This document shows, piece after piece, positions 27,970 through 36,147 of a stretch of 64,000 nt of DNA. Source of the stretch: Enterococcus cecorum (GTDB lineage Bacteria > Bacillota > Bacilli > Lactobacillales > Enterococcaceae); contig NZ_JAKUDS010000002.1 in the NCBI RefSeq assembly GCF_023221775.1, positions 1 to 64,000 on the forward strand, read 5' to 3'. Under the pieces are notes generated by a model. The model saw nothing but the letters and a program-made list of their open reading frames with translations, ran no database searches and had not been told where the DNA came from. A program made the translations under genes and the position numbers. Numbering within the stretch: position 1 is the stretch's first letter; the number at the start of each line of letters is the position of its first letter.

Positions 27970-28487
27970 TGACTTTTTATCACGAAGAATTTAAAGTTGA
28001 TACTGTAGCGAATCGGGATAGTTTTCATGATATTTCTTCATTTGTTCATCAAGCAATCACAAATAGTGGCATCGAAAATGGGATTTGCTGTGTTTCAACT
28101 TCGCACACAACTTGTTCGGTATTTTTTGAAGAATATACACACGACATTGATGAAAACGGTGATGATTTTTTAAATGTTGATTTAAGTCATATTCTAACTA
28201 AAATTGTTCCTCCACATGAAAGTAAAGAAAGTTATCTATATCCTGGAGAAAAACATTATGAAGCAGTGGAGAGTTGGGAACAAGCTGCTGAATATCTTCC
28301 TAATGGTGATCGCACGGCTTTGTGGAATGGAGATGCTCATATTAAAGCCACACTCTTGGGGAATAGTGTTAGTTTTCCAGTACTCAATAGCAAATTAGCT
28401 GTTGGTAAAACGGGTTATGTATATTTTGTTGATTTTGATCGAACTAGAGAGAGAACAAGAAAAATTATCGTATCAATCGTAGGCTGA
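27969..28487 (+). CDS. YjbQ (UPF0047) family protein, long form
   Basis: A 172-residue protein with YjbQ-family motifs: CVSTSHTTCSVFFEEY near 42-57, DLSHIL, and the C-terminal GDAHIKATLLGNSV and GKTGYVYFVDFDRTRER segments. Standard members have about 130-140 residues; this one has an insertion around 85-115 (HESKESYLYPGEKHYEAVES). Some YjbQ proteins show weak thiamine-phosphate synthase activity in vitro, but the family's physiological role is unsettled. Its place as last gene of a sugar-phosphate operon, overlapping the isomerase gene, suggests a role in the pathway or in repairing a damaged metabolite. Confidence 0.83.
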   Translation: MTFYHEEFKVDTVANRDSFHDISSFVHQAITNSGIENGICCVSTSHTTCSVFFEEYTHDIDENGDDFLNVDLSHILTKIVPPHESKESYLYPGEKHYEAVESWEQAAEYLPNGDRTALWNGDAHIKATLLGNSVSFPVLNSKLAVGKTGYVYFVDFDRTRERTRKIIVSIVG

Positions 28488-28491
28488 TGAT

Positions 28492-28535
28492 AAAAATCCT
28501 TTAGAGTAATTTCTAGACACTCTAAAGGATTTTTT
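28492..28535 (+). terminator. Terminator of the DRL-PTS operon
   Basis: A 16-bp perfect stem, AAAAATCCTTTAGAGT (28492-28507) with ACTCTAAAGGATTTTT (28519-28534), is present. Confidence 0.9.
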
Positions 28536-28612
28536 GACATTTCCCTTACTTTCTTCGTTATTATAGATGACAACGTTGTTTAGTTTAATAATTGTTTAAA
28601 GGAAAGTAAGGG
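28534..28612 (+). promoter_or_regulatory. Control region of the holin-endolysin cassette
   Basis: A perfect -35 TTGACA (28534-28539) overlaps the previous terminator. The best -10 is TATTAT (28559-28564), with a long 19-bp spacer. An 11-bp inverted repeat, CCCTTACTTTC (28543-28553) and GAAAGTAAGGG (28602-28612), places one arm inside the promoter spacer and the other on the ribosome-binding site of the holin gene. It looks like a repressor operator pair or an RNA lock. Confidence 0.5.
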
Positions 28613-28621
28613 TGATAAAAT

Positions 28622-29005
28622 ATGCAAATCATTTATTGGATGAAACAGCTGATGGCAGATGATTATGGTCAGATTTTAGTATGGCTGATTATGATTTTAC
28701 TTTTAATGGGTGTGGATGTCATCACTGGGTTAATTCAAGCGAAGATCAATCGAAATATTAATAGTAAAAAAATTGGCGATGGTATTTTGAAAAAAGTCCA
28801 GATTTTACTAGTGTTAATCGTTATTGTGCCGCTAACAATTGTCTTGCCTAATGTGGTGAGTACAACAGTTATTATTGGTATTTATTTGCTAGAAACCTAC
28901 AACGAATTAGTCTCTATCAATGAAAATCTCAAACATGCTGGGATTGATACTAATCTATTAGGTCCTATTACGAAATTGCTCGGAAAAGGGGACGATGAAA
29001 AATGA
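28622..29005 (+). CDS. Phage-type holin (PF05105-like, toxin-secretion/lysis holin family)
   Basis: A 127-residue protein with three or four hydrophobic segments (IMILLLMGVDVITGLIQA, then ILLVLIVIVPLTIVLPNVV and VIIGIYLLETYNEL) and a charged C-terminus ending KGDDEK. The VDVITGLIQAKINRNINSKK motif is typical of holins of this family. Holins make membrane lesions that release endolysin. The gene overlaps the endolysin gene by 4 bp (ATGA). No other phage genes (integrase, capsid, tail) are nearby, so this is an isolated cassette. Confidence 0.85.
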   Translation: MQIIYWMKQLMADDYGQILVWLIMILLLMGVDVITGLIQAKINRNINSKKIGDGILKKVQILLVLIVIVPLTIVLPNVVSTTVIIGIYLLETYNELVSINENLKHAGIDTNLLGPITKLLGKGDDEK

Positions 29006-29745
29006 TTGATATGGATACAGCTATCGATTACATGTATGGTTTGAGGACAAAAAATATCCGTTATAGCATGGATTATTCGCGGACAGGAGCAGATGGTACG
29101 GGCGATTGTAGCGGTACGATTTATGCGGCATTAAGAAAAGCAGGGGCCTCAGACGCTGGTTGGGTGGTAAATACGGACAGCATGCACGATTGGCTAATAA
29201 AAAATGGTTTTAGATTAATCGCACATAATAAAGAGTGGAACGCTAAAAGGGGAGACATTGTTATCTTTGGCGAAAAAGGCAAGTCAGGCGGCGTTGCAGG
29301 ACATGTAGTGATTTTCATCAGCAACACCCAAATTATTCACTGTACATGGAAAAGTGATAGCGTTAATGGTGTGTTCATCGAAAATGAAGCGACTGCCTGT
29401 CCTTATAGCATGGGCTGGTATGTTTACCGTTTAGATCAAAAAACCTCATCCTCTCAGCCTAAAACAAGCGCTCAAGTTTCAAAACCAGCTGCAGACATTC
29501 AGTGGATTTCGGAAAAATGGCACTTTGTTACGAATATTCCTATCTATCTACGTACAGCTCCAACTGTCCAATCAGATAAAATCGCGTTATTAGGTACGGG
29601 CTCATATATTCAGTATGATGCGTATGGTTACAAAGATGGATATGTGTGGTTACGTCAGCCACGGGCGGATGGTACTTATGGTTATCTTGCAAGCGGGGAG
29701 TGTGTTGACCATCGACGCACGAGCTATTGGGGTAATTTTGACTAA
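29002..29745 (+). CDS. Phage-type endolysin: NlpC/P60-like amidase (Amidase_5) with SH3 domain
   Basis: A 247-residue cell-wall hydrolase without signal peptide. The catalytic domain (about 1-145) has Cys36 in GDCSGTIY and His101 in AGHVVIF, with RGDIVIFG just before, typical of phage peptidoglycan amidohydrolases. A Ser/Thr/Gln-rich linker follows (about 150-165), then an SH3_5-like wall-binding domain (about 170-245, VTNIPIYLRTAPTVQSDKI). The absence of a signal sequence means export depends on the holin. It shares an ATGA overlap with the holin gene. Confidence 0.9.
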   Translation: MIDMDTAIDYMYGLRTKNIRYSMDYSRTGADGTGDCSGTIYAALRKAGASDAGWVVNTDSMHDWLIKNGFRLIAHNKEWNAKRGDIVIFGEKGKSGGVAGHVVIFISNTQIIHCTWKSDSVNGVFIENEATACPYSMGWYVYRLDQKTSSSQPKTSAQVSKPAADIQWISEKWHFVTNIPIYLRTAPTVQSDKIALLGTGSYIQYDAYGYKDGYVWLRQPRADGTYGYLASGECVDHRRTSYWGNFD

Positions 29746-29827
29746 TCCTAGTGTTTCACTTATGGTATTCAGCGAACCTATTCTATATTATGGTATCAAT
29801 AATCTGATTAGACTAAATAACAAAAGT

Positions 29828-29874
29828 AAAGCTCTTTGTTTTATGCAACTTATGCGTGCAACAAAGAGCTTTTT
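29828..29874. terminator. Terminator between endolysin and RluA-type genes
   Basis: AAAGCTCTTTGTT (29828-29840) pairs with AACAAAGAGCTTT (29860-29872), with T's on the right and a weaker T-rich tract on the other strand. Confidence 0.8.
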
Positions 29875-29883
29875 GCAATCATT

Positions 29884-30747
29884 TTAAAATAACTTTGACG
29901 TAGAAGTAATTTTTAATTTCTCCTTGGTAAATGGATGGATCAGGTGCATTTGATAAGCATGAAGCATCAAACGTTTCGCACGGGAATGTTCATTATATAA
30001 AGGATCACCGACAATTGGATGTTGAATGCTTGCTAGGTGGACCCGAATTTGATGGGTACGACCAGTTTCTAGGATACAATAGATTTGCGACTGTTTTTTG
30101 CTTGCTTGCTGCACTTTGACATGCGTAATGGCTTCTTGTCCATTGCGTTCATCGATGGTTCGTTTCCGACGATCATGGCGATGGCGACCAATTTTTTTGC
30201 GGATGGTCAGATCTTTATCCAGCCGTCCTTCAACAATTGCCTGATATTTGCGAAAGATTTCCTTTTGTTCAAGTAAGCGTCCCAAAATTGGCAAAACAAA
30301 CGGATTTTTCGCAAAAAGCACGACCCCACTCGTTTCTTTATCTAAGCGGTGTACGACATGGGGAAAAGCACCTTCTCCTTGTTGTGCTAAATAGGCCGCC
30401 ACATCATTTTGTAAAGTGCCATTTTCGTTAGGTTGATTGGGATGGGTTTTGATACCGACTTTTTTATCCACTACAATCATATGTTCATCCTCATACAGTA
30501 CCGTGACATTTTGCGCCTGACCAAGCTGGACTTTTTGATACTGGTAATCTTCCTCTTCTATAATTAATGTGAGCGTATCTAGAGGTTGGACCAATTGATG
30601 AAACATAGCTACCTCACCATTTAGTAAGACATTTTTACGCACTCTTAGGAAATGGCGGACTTTTCGTGGCACCAACCATTGTTCTTCTAAGACTTCGCGA
30701 ATGGTGCAAGGAGTAAAATCTATCGGTAATTGAATGGCGTATTGCAT
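29884..30747 (-). CDS. RluA-family 23S rRNA pseudouridine synthase
   Basis: A 287-residue enzyme with an S4-like N-terminal part (about 15-75), the catalytic motif HRLDKETSGVVLFAKN with Asp136, and the C-terminal ILETGRTHQIRVHLA signature of the RluA/RluC/RluD group. The precise rRNA target is not deducible. It is divergent from the class A PBP gene, as rluD-like and pbp2A are near each other in pneumococci. Confidence 0.9.
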   Translation of the reverse strand: MQYAIQLPIDFTPCTIREVLEEQWLVPRKVRHFLRVRKNVLLNGEVAMFHQLVQPLDTLTLIIEEEDYQYQKVQLGQAQNVTVLYEDEHMIVVDKKVGIKTHPNQPNENGTLQNDVAAYLAQQGEGAFPHVVHRLDKETSGVVLFAKNPFVLPILGRLLEQKEIFRKYQAIVEGRLDKDLTIRKKIGRHRHDRRKRTIDERNGQEAITHVKVQQASKKQSQIYCILETGRTHQIRVHLASIQHPIVGDPLYNEHSRAKRLMLHAYQMHLIHPFTKEKLKITSTSKLF

Positions 30748-30875
30748 GTGTATTCCTTTCCTACTTTGGGCTGATTTTTAGAAAATTTAAGTCTTTTTCA
30801 ACCTTTTTTTCATATATCAATGGTAAAATAGCTTTGTTAAAATGGCAATGAAAATTTTAATTGAAAGGAAATGTT

Positions 30876-33026
30876 ATGGATTTTAAAACAATCGGATCTA
30901 AAATAAAAACAGGATTTTCCCGTTTTTGGACATGGTTTTCGCCTTATTGGCAGCAATTTTCGGCCTGGCGGAAACGTGTTTGGCGGAAATATCATATCAA
31001 TAAAATATTAATCTTGTTAGTAATGATTGCGACCTTAGCGGCAAGTGTTTATCTCTTTTTTGTTGCGAAGAGTACAAAAGTTTCAGAATTAGAAGCAGGG
31101 TTAAAGCAATCGACCATTATTTATGATTATAAAGGGGAAGAAGCAGGCCGTCTCCATTCACAAAAAGGAAATTATGTCGAGTTATCTGAGATTTCGCCTT
31201 ACGTGGTAGATGCCTTGATTTCTACTGAGGACCGTCGTTTTTATCAACATCATGGATTTGATATCAAGGGGATTGGTCGGGCGATGGTACGGATGGTCAT
31301 TAATCGTTCAACTGAAGGCGGTGGCGGAAGTACAATTACCCAACAGTTAGCCAAGAATGCGTATTTAACGTTGGACCAAACTTTTAATCGCAAAGCCAAA
31401 GAAATTTTCTTAGCCATCGAAATTGAGAAAAAATATTCAAAAGATGAAATTTTGACCATGTATTTGAATTCTTCATATTTTGGTAATGGGGTATGGGGCA
31501 TTCAAGATGCGGCGAAAAAATATTTTGGTGTCGATGCCAAAGATTTAAATTTAACCGAATCAGCTTGCTTGGTCGGTATGTTAAAAGGACCATCGATTTA
31601 TAATCCGCTTGACCACCTAGAAAATGCTACGAACCGACGCGATACGGTTTTAGAACTGATGGTAAGCAATCAAAAAATAAGTCAACAAGAAGCTACCCAA
31701 GCGCAGCAAGTTAATTTGGCTTCTCTTTTAAATGATACTTATACACAAAACCAAAGCGACTATGCTTATCCTTATTATTTTGACGCAGTAATTAACGAAG
31801 CCACGAATAAATATCATTTGAAATTACAAGATATTATGAAAAATGGCTATAAGATTTATACTTATCTCGATCCAAATTACCAACGCCAAATGCAGTCGGT
31901 TTATGAAGAAGATAGTTATTTTCCAGAAAATGCCGCGGATGGCACGATGGTTCAGTCAGCATCTGTGGCGATTAATCCTGATAATGGTGGGGTAGAAGCA
32001 GTTGTTGGGCGTAGAGGAGAGTACACATTTTTGGGCTATAACTTTGCGACCCAAATGAAACGATCGCCTGGTTCGACGATAAAACCATTAAGTGTCTATG
32101 CAGCTGCTTTAGAATCAGGGTACCATCCTGATAGCCTCTTAAAAGACGAACCTTTAGATTTTTATGAAGCGAAAAACTATGATGGCACCTATGCTGGGGA
32201 AGTTCCAATGTATCAAGCTGTAGCCCAAAGTTTGAATTTACCAGCTGTTTGGCTATTACATGAAATCGGCTTGGATAAAGGATTTAAAAAAGCGAAGGAA
32301 TTTGGTCTGTCACTAGATGATAAAGACCGATACTGGGGCTTGGCTTTAGGTGGATTGCGTTATGGAGAAAGTCCGCTAACGATGGCTAGTGCTTATGCGA
32401 CCTTTGCAAATGGAGGAACGTATTATGAAAGTCACTTTATCGCGAAAATTATCGATGCAACAGGTGCCGTCATTGTGGATAATACGGGTAAGAAAGGCAC
32501 ACGAGTTATTTCAGAAAGTACAGCCAATGAAATGACCAGTATGTTGTTAGGTGTCTTTTCTAATGGTACGGCCGTTAATGCACAACCTTATAATTATCAA
32601 GTAGCAGGCAAAACCGGAACGACGGAAACGAATTTTGACGCTAGTAAAGTCAATGACCAATGGATTGTCGGTTACACGCCTGATGTAGTGATTTCGACAT
32701 GGTTGGGTTATGAAAAAACGACTACACAGCACTATCTAACTTCAACGAGTGGTCAAGGCGTGGGCCAAGTATTTAAAGCTCAAGCCCAAGGAATTTTACC
32801 TTATACAAAAAATACCGCCTTTTCAGTGATTGATGCCTATCAGACAGGAGGCAAAGTGATGAGTCCCGAAGAAGCACAAGACGCGAACCAACCATCTGTG
32901 AAAAAACAAGTTGATGATTTTGCTGCTCAAGCCAAAGAAGGGTTGGAAACATTTGGTCAGAAAGTCAAAGAAGGCTTTAATAACCTATTTGGTGGCTTGG
33001 TAGAAAAAATTCAAGGGAACAATTAA
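30876..33026 (+). CDS. Class A penicillin-binding protein (glycosyltransferase 51 plus transpeptidase)
   Basis: A bifunctional peptidoglycan polymerase/cross-linking enzyme. From ATG 30876 (6 nt after AAAGGA) it has 716 residues: a cytoplasmic basic segment, one membrane anchor (about 44-64), the GT51 domain with catalytic Glu118 in STEDRRFYQHHG and GGSTITQQLAKN, and the transpeptidase domain with the SxxK motif SPGSTIKP near 400, the SLN motif in AQSLNLPAVW and KTGT near 578. A Lys/Gln-rich tail (about 670-716) follows. Size, motif set and the neighbouring RluA-type gene resemble streptococcal PBP2a. The start in the longest frame (TTG 30861) lacks a ribosome-binding site. Confidence 0.93.
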   Translation: MDFKTIGSKIKTGFSRFWTWFSPYWQQFSAWRKRVWRKYHINKILILLVMIATLAASVYLFFVAKSTKVSELEAGLKQSTIIYDYKGEEAGRLHSQKGNYVELSEISPYVVDALISTEDRRFYQHHGFDIKGIGRAMVRMVINRSTEGGGGSTITQQLAKNAYLTLDQTFNRKAKEIFLAIEIEKKYSKDEILTMYLNSSYFGNGVWGIQDAAKKYFGVDAKDLNLTESACLVGMLKGPSIYNPLDHLENATNRRDTVLELMVSNQKISQQEATQAQQVNLASLLNDTYTQNQSDYAYPYYFDAVINEATNKYHLKLQDIMKNGYKIYTYLDPNYQRQMQSVYEEDSYFPENAADGTMVQSASVAINPDNGGVEAVVGRRGEYTFLGYNFATQMKRSPGSTIKPLSVYAAALESGYHPDSLLKDEPLDFYEAKNYDGTYAGEVPMYQAVAQSLNLPAVWLLHEIGLDKGFKKAKEFGLSLDDKDRYWGLALGGLRYGESPLTMASAYATFANGGTYYESHFIAKIIDATGAVIVDNTGKKGTRVISESTANEMTSMLLGVFSNGTAVNAQPYNYQVAGKTGTTETNFDASKVNDQWIVGYTPDVVISTWLGYEKTTTQHYLTSTSGQGVGQVFKAQAQGILPYTKNTAFSVIDAYQTGGKVMSPEEAQDANQPSVKKQVDDFAAQAKEGLETFGQKVKEGFNNLFGGLVEKIQGNN

Positions 33027-33098
33027 AATTCCTTCGTGCCTAAATGCCTTAGATATGTTACAATGAAAACGGAATTAAAAAACATTGGAGGATAAAAG

Positions 33099-33437
33099 AT
33101 GATTAATATTTACGATACAGCGAATCAATTAGAACGTGAAATTCGCCAAACAGACCAATTTAAAGCATTGGAGCAAGCAGTTAAAGCTTTAAAAGAAAAT
33201 AAAGCGTCTTATGATTTATTCAAAGAGTTCCAAGCCTTCCAACAATCGATGCAACAAAAAATGATGGCTGGAGAAGAATTATCAGATGCCGATGCACACA
33301 AAGCTGAAGATTTAACGACTAAGATGCAAGGCGATTCATTGGTTTCAGATGTTATGATGAAAGAACAAGCTTTTAGCCAATTAATCAATGAATTAAACCG
33401 CATCGTCTTAAAACCAGTGAATGATTTGTATCAATAA
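33099..33437 (+). CDS. YlbF/YheA family (UPF0342) protein
   Basis: A 112-residue, highly helical acidic protein (NQLEREIRQTDQFKALEQAV, LFKEFQAFQQSMQQKMMAGEELS) that matches the YlbF/YmcA/YheA group. Relatives YlbF and YmcA form a complex acting with RNase Y in B. subtilis; the YheA branch has no established role. GGAGG is 8-9 nt before ATG 33099. A TACAAT -10-like box is at about 33058-33063. It is monocistronic with its own terminator. Confidence 0.88.
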   Translation: MINIYDTANQLEREIRQTDQFKALEQAVKALKENKASYDLFKEFQAFQQSMQQKMMAGEELSDADAHKAEDLTTKMQGDSLVSDVMMKEQAFSQLINELNRIVLKPVNDLYQ

Positions 33438-33444
33438 AATATTT

Positions 33445-33497
33445 TCCCACTAAAAAGAGCTAGCTGCCACGCTTAGTCTAATTTTAGTGGGATTTTT
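33445..33497 (+). terminator. Terminator after the YlbF-family gene
   Basis: TCCCACTAAAA (33445-33455) pairs with TTTTAGTGGGA (33482-33492), followed by TTTTT. Confidence 0.88.
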
Positions 33498-33518
33498 GTA
33501 TTCGGAGGAGGTTGTTTT

Positions 33519-34202
33519 ATGTCGAAATCAGATTTAGATGTATTATTTGTTTCACCATTGGGATGGAGTCGACATATTTGGGATAAAATTTGCCCATTGT
33601 TTGAGGAAAAAGAAGTGGCCTTTTTAGATTTTTTGGATCATTCTTATGAACAAGTGAATCTAGAAAAAATTGAAGAAAAACTATCCTATGAATTGTGTCG
33701 TTTGAAGCCTGATGGAATAGTGGTTGCTGCTTCTTTTGGGGTAGTGGTGGTAGGCCATTATTTGAGTACACATAATCATCAGTGTCATCAGGTTATATTA
33801 ATTGACGGATTTGAAACATTGCCAACGAATGACGAACTTAATCAATTAGTAAATCAATTACCAACAAACCAATATGCCACTTTGAAAGATTACTATAATA
33901 GTATGCTTGAGGAAAATGAACAACAGGATATGAAGTTATTAGAAATTTTGAACCATAACTTGTCTTTTTATCAGGAAAGCTATCATACGAAATTAAGTAA
34001 TGAGAATATGATTTCTTATCTTCGTTGCTATTCGAATTATTCAGTAAAAAATACTTTGGCTAAAATAAGTCAGCAAGTGAATCAACTTATAGTATATTCT
34101 AGCATAGCATTACCAATACCTCATGAAAAAATTACACCAGATAATCATTTACTTATGTTAACTAATCCAGAAATATTAGCTAACCAAATAGCCAATCTTT
34201 AA
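33519..34202 (+). CDS. Putative alpha/beta-hydrolase-fold protein of unknown substrate
   Basis: A 227-residue protein. The N-terminal LFVSPLGWSRHIWDKICPLF and the nucleophile-elbow-like VVAASFGVVVVGHY (Ser72) resemble alpha/beta hydrolases, with a possible catalytic His near 210 (PDNHLLMLTNP). The elbow is AxSxG rather than GxSxG, and the cap region (about 105-175) is Asn/Gln/Glu rich. I cannot name a substrate. GGAGGAGG lies before ATG 33519. It stands between the YlbF terminator and the immunity-gene promoter. Confidence 0.6.
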   Translation: MSKSDLDVLFVSPLGWSRHIWDKICPLFEEKEVAFLDFLDHSYEQVNLEKIEEKLSYELCRLKPDGIVVAASFGVVVVGHYLSTHNHQCHQVILIDGFETLPTNDELNQLVNQLPTNQYATLKDYYNSMLEENEQQDMKLLEILNHNLSFYQESYHTKLSNENMISYLRCYSNYSVKNTLAKISQQVNQLIVYSSIALPIPHEKITPDNHLLMLTNPEILANQIANL

Positions 34203-34229
34203 GAATATCTAAAATCGATCACCAAAATA

Positions 34230-34301
34230 TTTATACTTGATAAGTAGCGTTATATAATTTTCTTGTGAATCATTTATTTAATGCTAACGAGTTTGGTTAG
34301 C
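34230..34301 (+). promoter_or_regulatory. Promoter and leader hairpin of the immunity gene
   Basis: TTTATA (34230-34235) and TATAAT (34253-34258) are spaced by 17 bp. A perfect hairpin GCTAAC / GTTAGC (34283-34288 with 34296-34301) lies in the leader, just upstream of the ribosome-binding site. Confidence 0.5.
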
Positions 34302-34324
34302 GGGTTGTTTTTGGAGGCGATATG

Positions 34325-34621
34325 ATGTCTGATTTAAAATGGTATGCTGGTGGTGCAGAACGTAAGAAAGAAGCGATGAAATTAATCGAAAGCTTGATGG
34401 CAGAGTTACCGAATGAAGCCCATTTAGCACCTTTGCGTAAGATGTTAGTTAGCTATCATGAAGAGTTGATTAAAGAACAGTCAGCCATTCCTTATATCTT
34501 AAGTCGTTTCAACATTGAAGTTTCGAAGGTTTTGCTTGATCATGGCATCACTTTAGCAGAAAAACCAGCGGAACAATTGAAAGAATTAAGTCATTTATCA
34601 AATATTCGTTATGGTTATTAA
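34325..34621 (+). CDS. Pediocin-type (enterocin A) bacteriocin immunity protein
   Basis: A 98-residue protein that fits the four-helix bundle immunity family of class IIa bacteriocins: MSDLKWYAGGAERKKEAMKLIESLM, PLRKMLVSYHEELIKEQSAIPYILSRFNIEVSKVL. Such proteins act inside the cell and block the bacteriocin-bound mannose PTS pore. ATG 34325 is 7 nt from GGAGG; ATG 34322 is only 4 nt away. No class IIa precursor (YGNGV motif) is visible nearby, so this is an orphan immunity gene giving protection against bacteriocins of other strains. Confidence 0.82.
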   Translation: MSDLKWYAGGAERKKEAMKLIESLMAELPNEAHLAPLRKMLVSYHEELIKEQSAIPYILSRFNIEVSKVLLDHGITLAEKPAEQLKELSHLSNIRYGY

Positions 34622-34627
34622 AAGCTT

Positions 34628-34666
34628 CTCGGCAGATGTGTTTTACATGTCTGTCGAGATTTTTTG
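34628..34666 (+). terminator. Terminator after the immunity gene
   Basis: CTCGGCAGA (34628-34636) pairs with TCTGTCGAG (34650-34658, one G-T), followed by ATTTTTTG. Confidence 0.85.
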
Positions 34667-34776
34667 CATAGATAGGTAATAAATAGATCCATTTAAGTAA
34701 AAAATAAGCAGAAACTAAAAGAATCATTTATAATGAGAGTATGTACAAAAAAATAGTCATTGCAAGGAGAGAATGA

Positions 34777-36147
34777 ATGCTTGAAATCTTAACGTTTCTT
34801 GTACTATCTGTGGTTTTCGAGTTTATTTGGATCAATGCTTTTTATGGCATTTCAAAAGTAAGATTTTCTAATAAAACACTTTTTCAAATCTTAATTATCT
34901 ATATGGTGATGATGCTAACTTTTACGGAAATATCAATATTATTCAATATCGGATATATCCAACTTTTGGGAATATGTACTTTCCCAATGATTAGCTTTGT
35001 TTTTCAATTCAAGAGTGAATATCGTAATATTCATCATGTTTCTTTTAAATTTTTTTACAGCTTCTATAGTTTTACGTTAGCCTTTTTACTCTTTTGGCTT
35101 TATGGCTGGGCGGTAAATACCCTTTTGGATAGCCTACACTTGAGTTTTGACTCAACTTATATACGAGTGCTAACCGTTTCACTGACAGGTAGCGTATTAA
35201 CTATTTTGACACATTATTGGATTATTTTAGTCACTCCTGCAAAAATTTATGTGTCGCATCCAATCATTCGAAAAAACATCAAAGAAGTAAATATTTTTCT
35301 ACTCATTGTTTATCTAGCTGTCACCTTTGCCTATATGAATGAAGTATATATTGCTAGAGATGGAATTAGCGAACCAGTGAAATACATGATGTTCCTTTTT
35401 ATTTCAATTTTGATTATCTTGTTTTTCTATTTAACATTTAAATCTCAGCTTGCTGCAAAAGAAGAAATTAATCAGTTGCAGAAAACTCAGTTAGATAATT
35501 TAGCGGTTTATACAGAAGAAATTGAAAAAATGTATCAAACACTGCGAGGCTTTAGACATGATTATCAAAATGTATTATTGAGTTTGCAAGAAAGTATTGA
35601 TAGTGAGAATATTGAGCAGATTAAGCAAGTCTATCATGATATTTTAGCTTCAGCAGATGTTCGTTTAGTCAGACAAATTGAGTCTACTAATGTCAATGAA
35701 TTGGCGAATATTCATGATTCTGCAGTTAAGAGTGTAATGTTTTGGAAGATTACACAAGCAAGAGATCGAAAAGTGGCTGTTGATGTTGAAATTAAGGAAG
35801 AAATCCCTCAATTATGGATGTCTAGTTTACATTTTATTCGCATTTTTTCAATTTTAATGGATAATGCAATAGAAGAAGCGAAACGTACGGTTACACCCAA
35901 AATTTCTATTGCCCTATTTGTAAATCAAGGAGACATTATTTTTACCCTTAGCAACAGTACTTTGCTTGATTCAATTCATTTTAATCTACTACAGAAGCCA
36001 GGTTATACAACTAAAGGAAGAAATAGAGGAATTGGATTGAGTAATGTCAATGAAATTTTAAGTCAATATAGCAATTGTTATCTCGAAACAGAGTTAGAGA
36101 ACCGCATATTTACACAAAGATTAGTGATGGAAGGAATAGAAGAGTGA
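34777..36147 (+). CDS. AgrC/ComD-type sensor histidine kinase (GHKL, peptide-pheromone class)
   Basis: A 456-residue kinase. The N-terminal half has about six or seven membrane segments without a large extracytoplasmic loop; a short coiled coil follows, then the dimerisation motif LRGFRHDYQN with the phospho-His near 261, and a GHKL ATPase domain with the N box SILMDNAIEEA and the G box GRNRGIGLSNV. This is the HPK10 layout found in quorum-sensing kinases such as AgrC, FsrC and PlnB. It overlaps the LytTR regulator gene by 4 bp (GTGA). No gene for a signal peptide or an AgrB-like processing enzyme is adjacent. Confidence 0.88.
   Translation: MLEILTFLVLSVVFEFIWINAFYGISKVRFSNKTLFQILIIYMVMMLTFTEISILFNIGYIQLLGICTFPMISFVFQFKSEYRNIHHVSFKFFYSFYSFTLAFLLFWLYGWAVNTLLDSLHLSFDSTYIRVLTVSLTGSVLTILTHYWIILVTPAKIYVSHPIIRKNIKEVNIFLLIVYLAVTFAYMNEVYIARDGISEPVKYMMFLFISILIILFFYLTFKSQLAAKEEINQLQKTQLDNLAVYTEEIEKMYQTLRGFRHDYQNVLLSLQESIDSENIEQIKQVYHDILASADVRLVRQIESTNVNELANIHDSAVKSVMFWKITQARDRKVAVDVEIKEEIPQLWMSSLHFIRIFSILMDNAIEEAKRTVTPKISIALFVNQGDIIFTLSNSTLLDSIHFNLLQKPGYTTKGRNRGIGLSNVNEILSQYSNCYLETELENRIFTQRLVMEGIEE

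Noticed and set aside
34281-34325. A 14-codon frame overlapping the immunity gene start
   Set aside because: No ribosome-binding site, and the sequence is explained by the leader hairpin.
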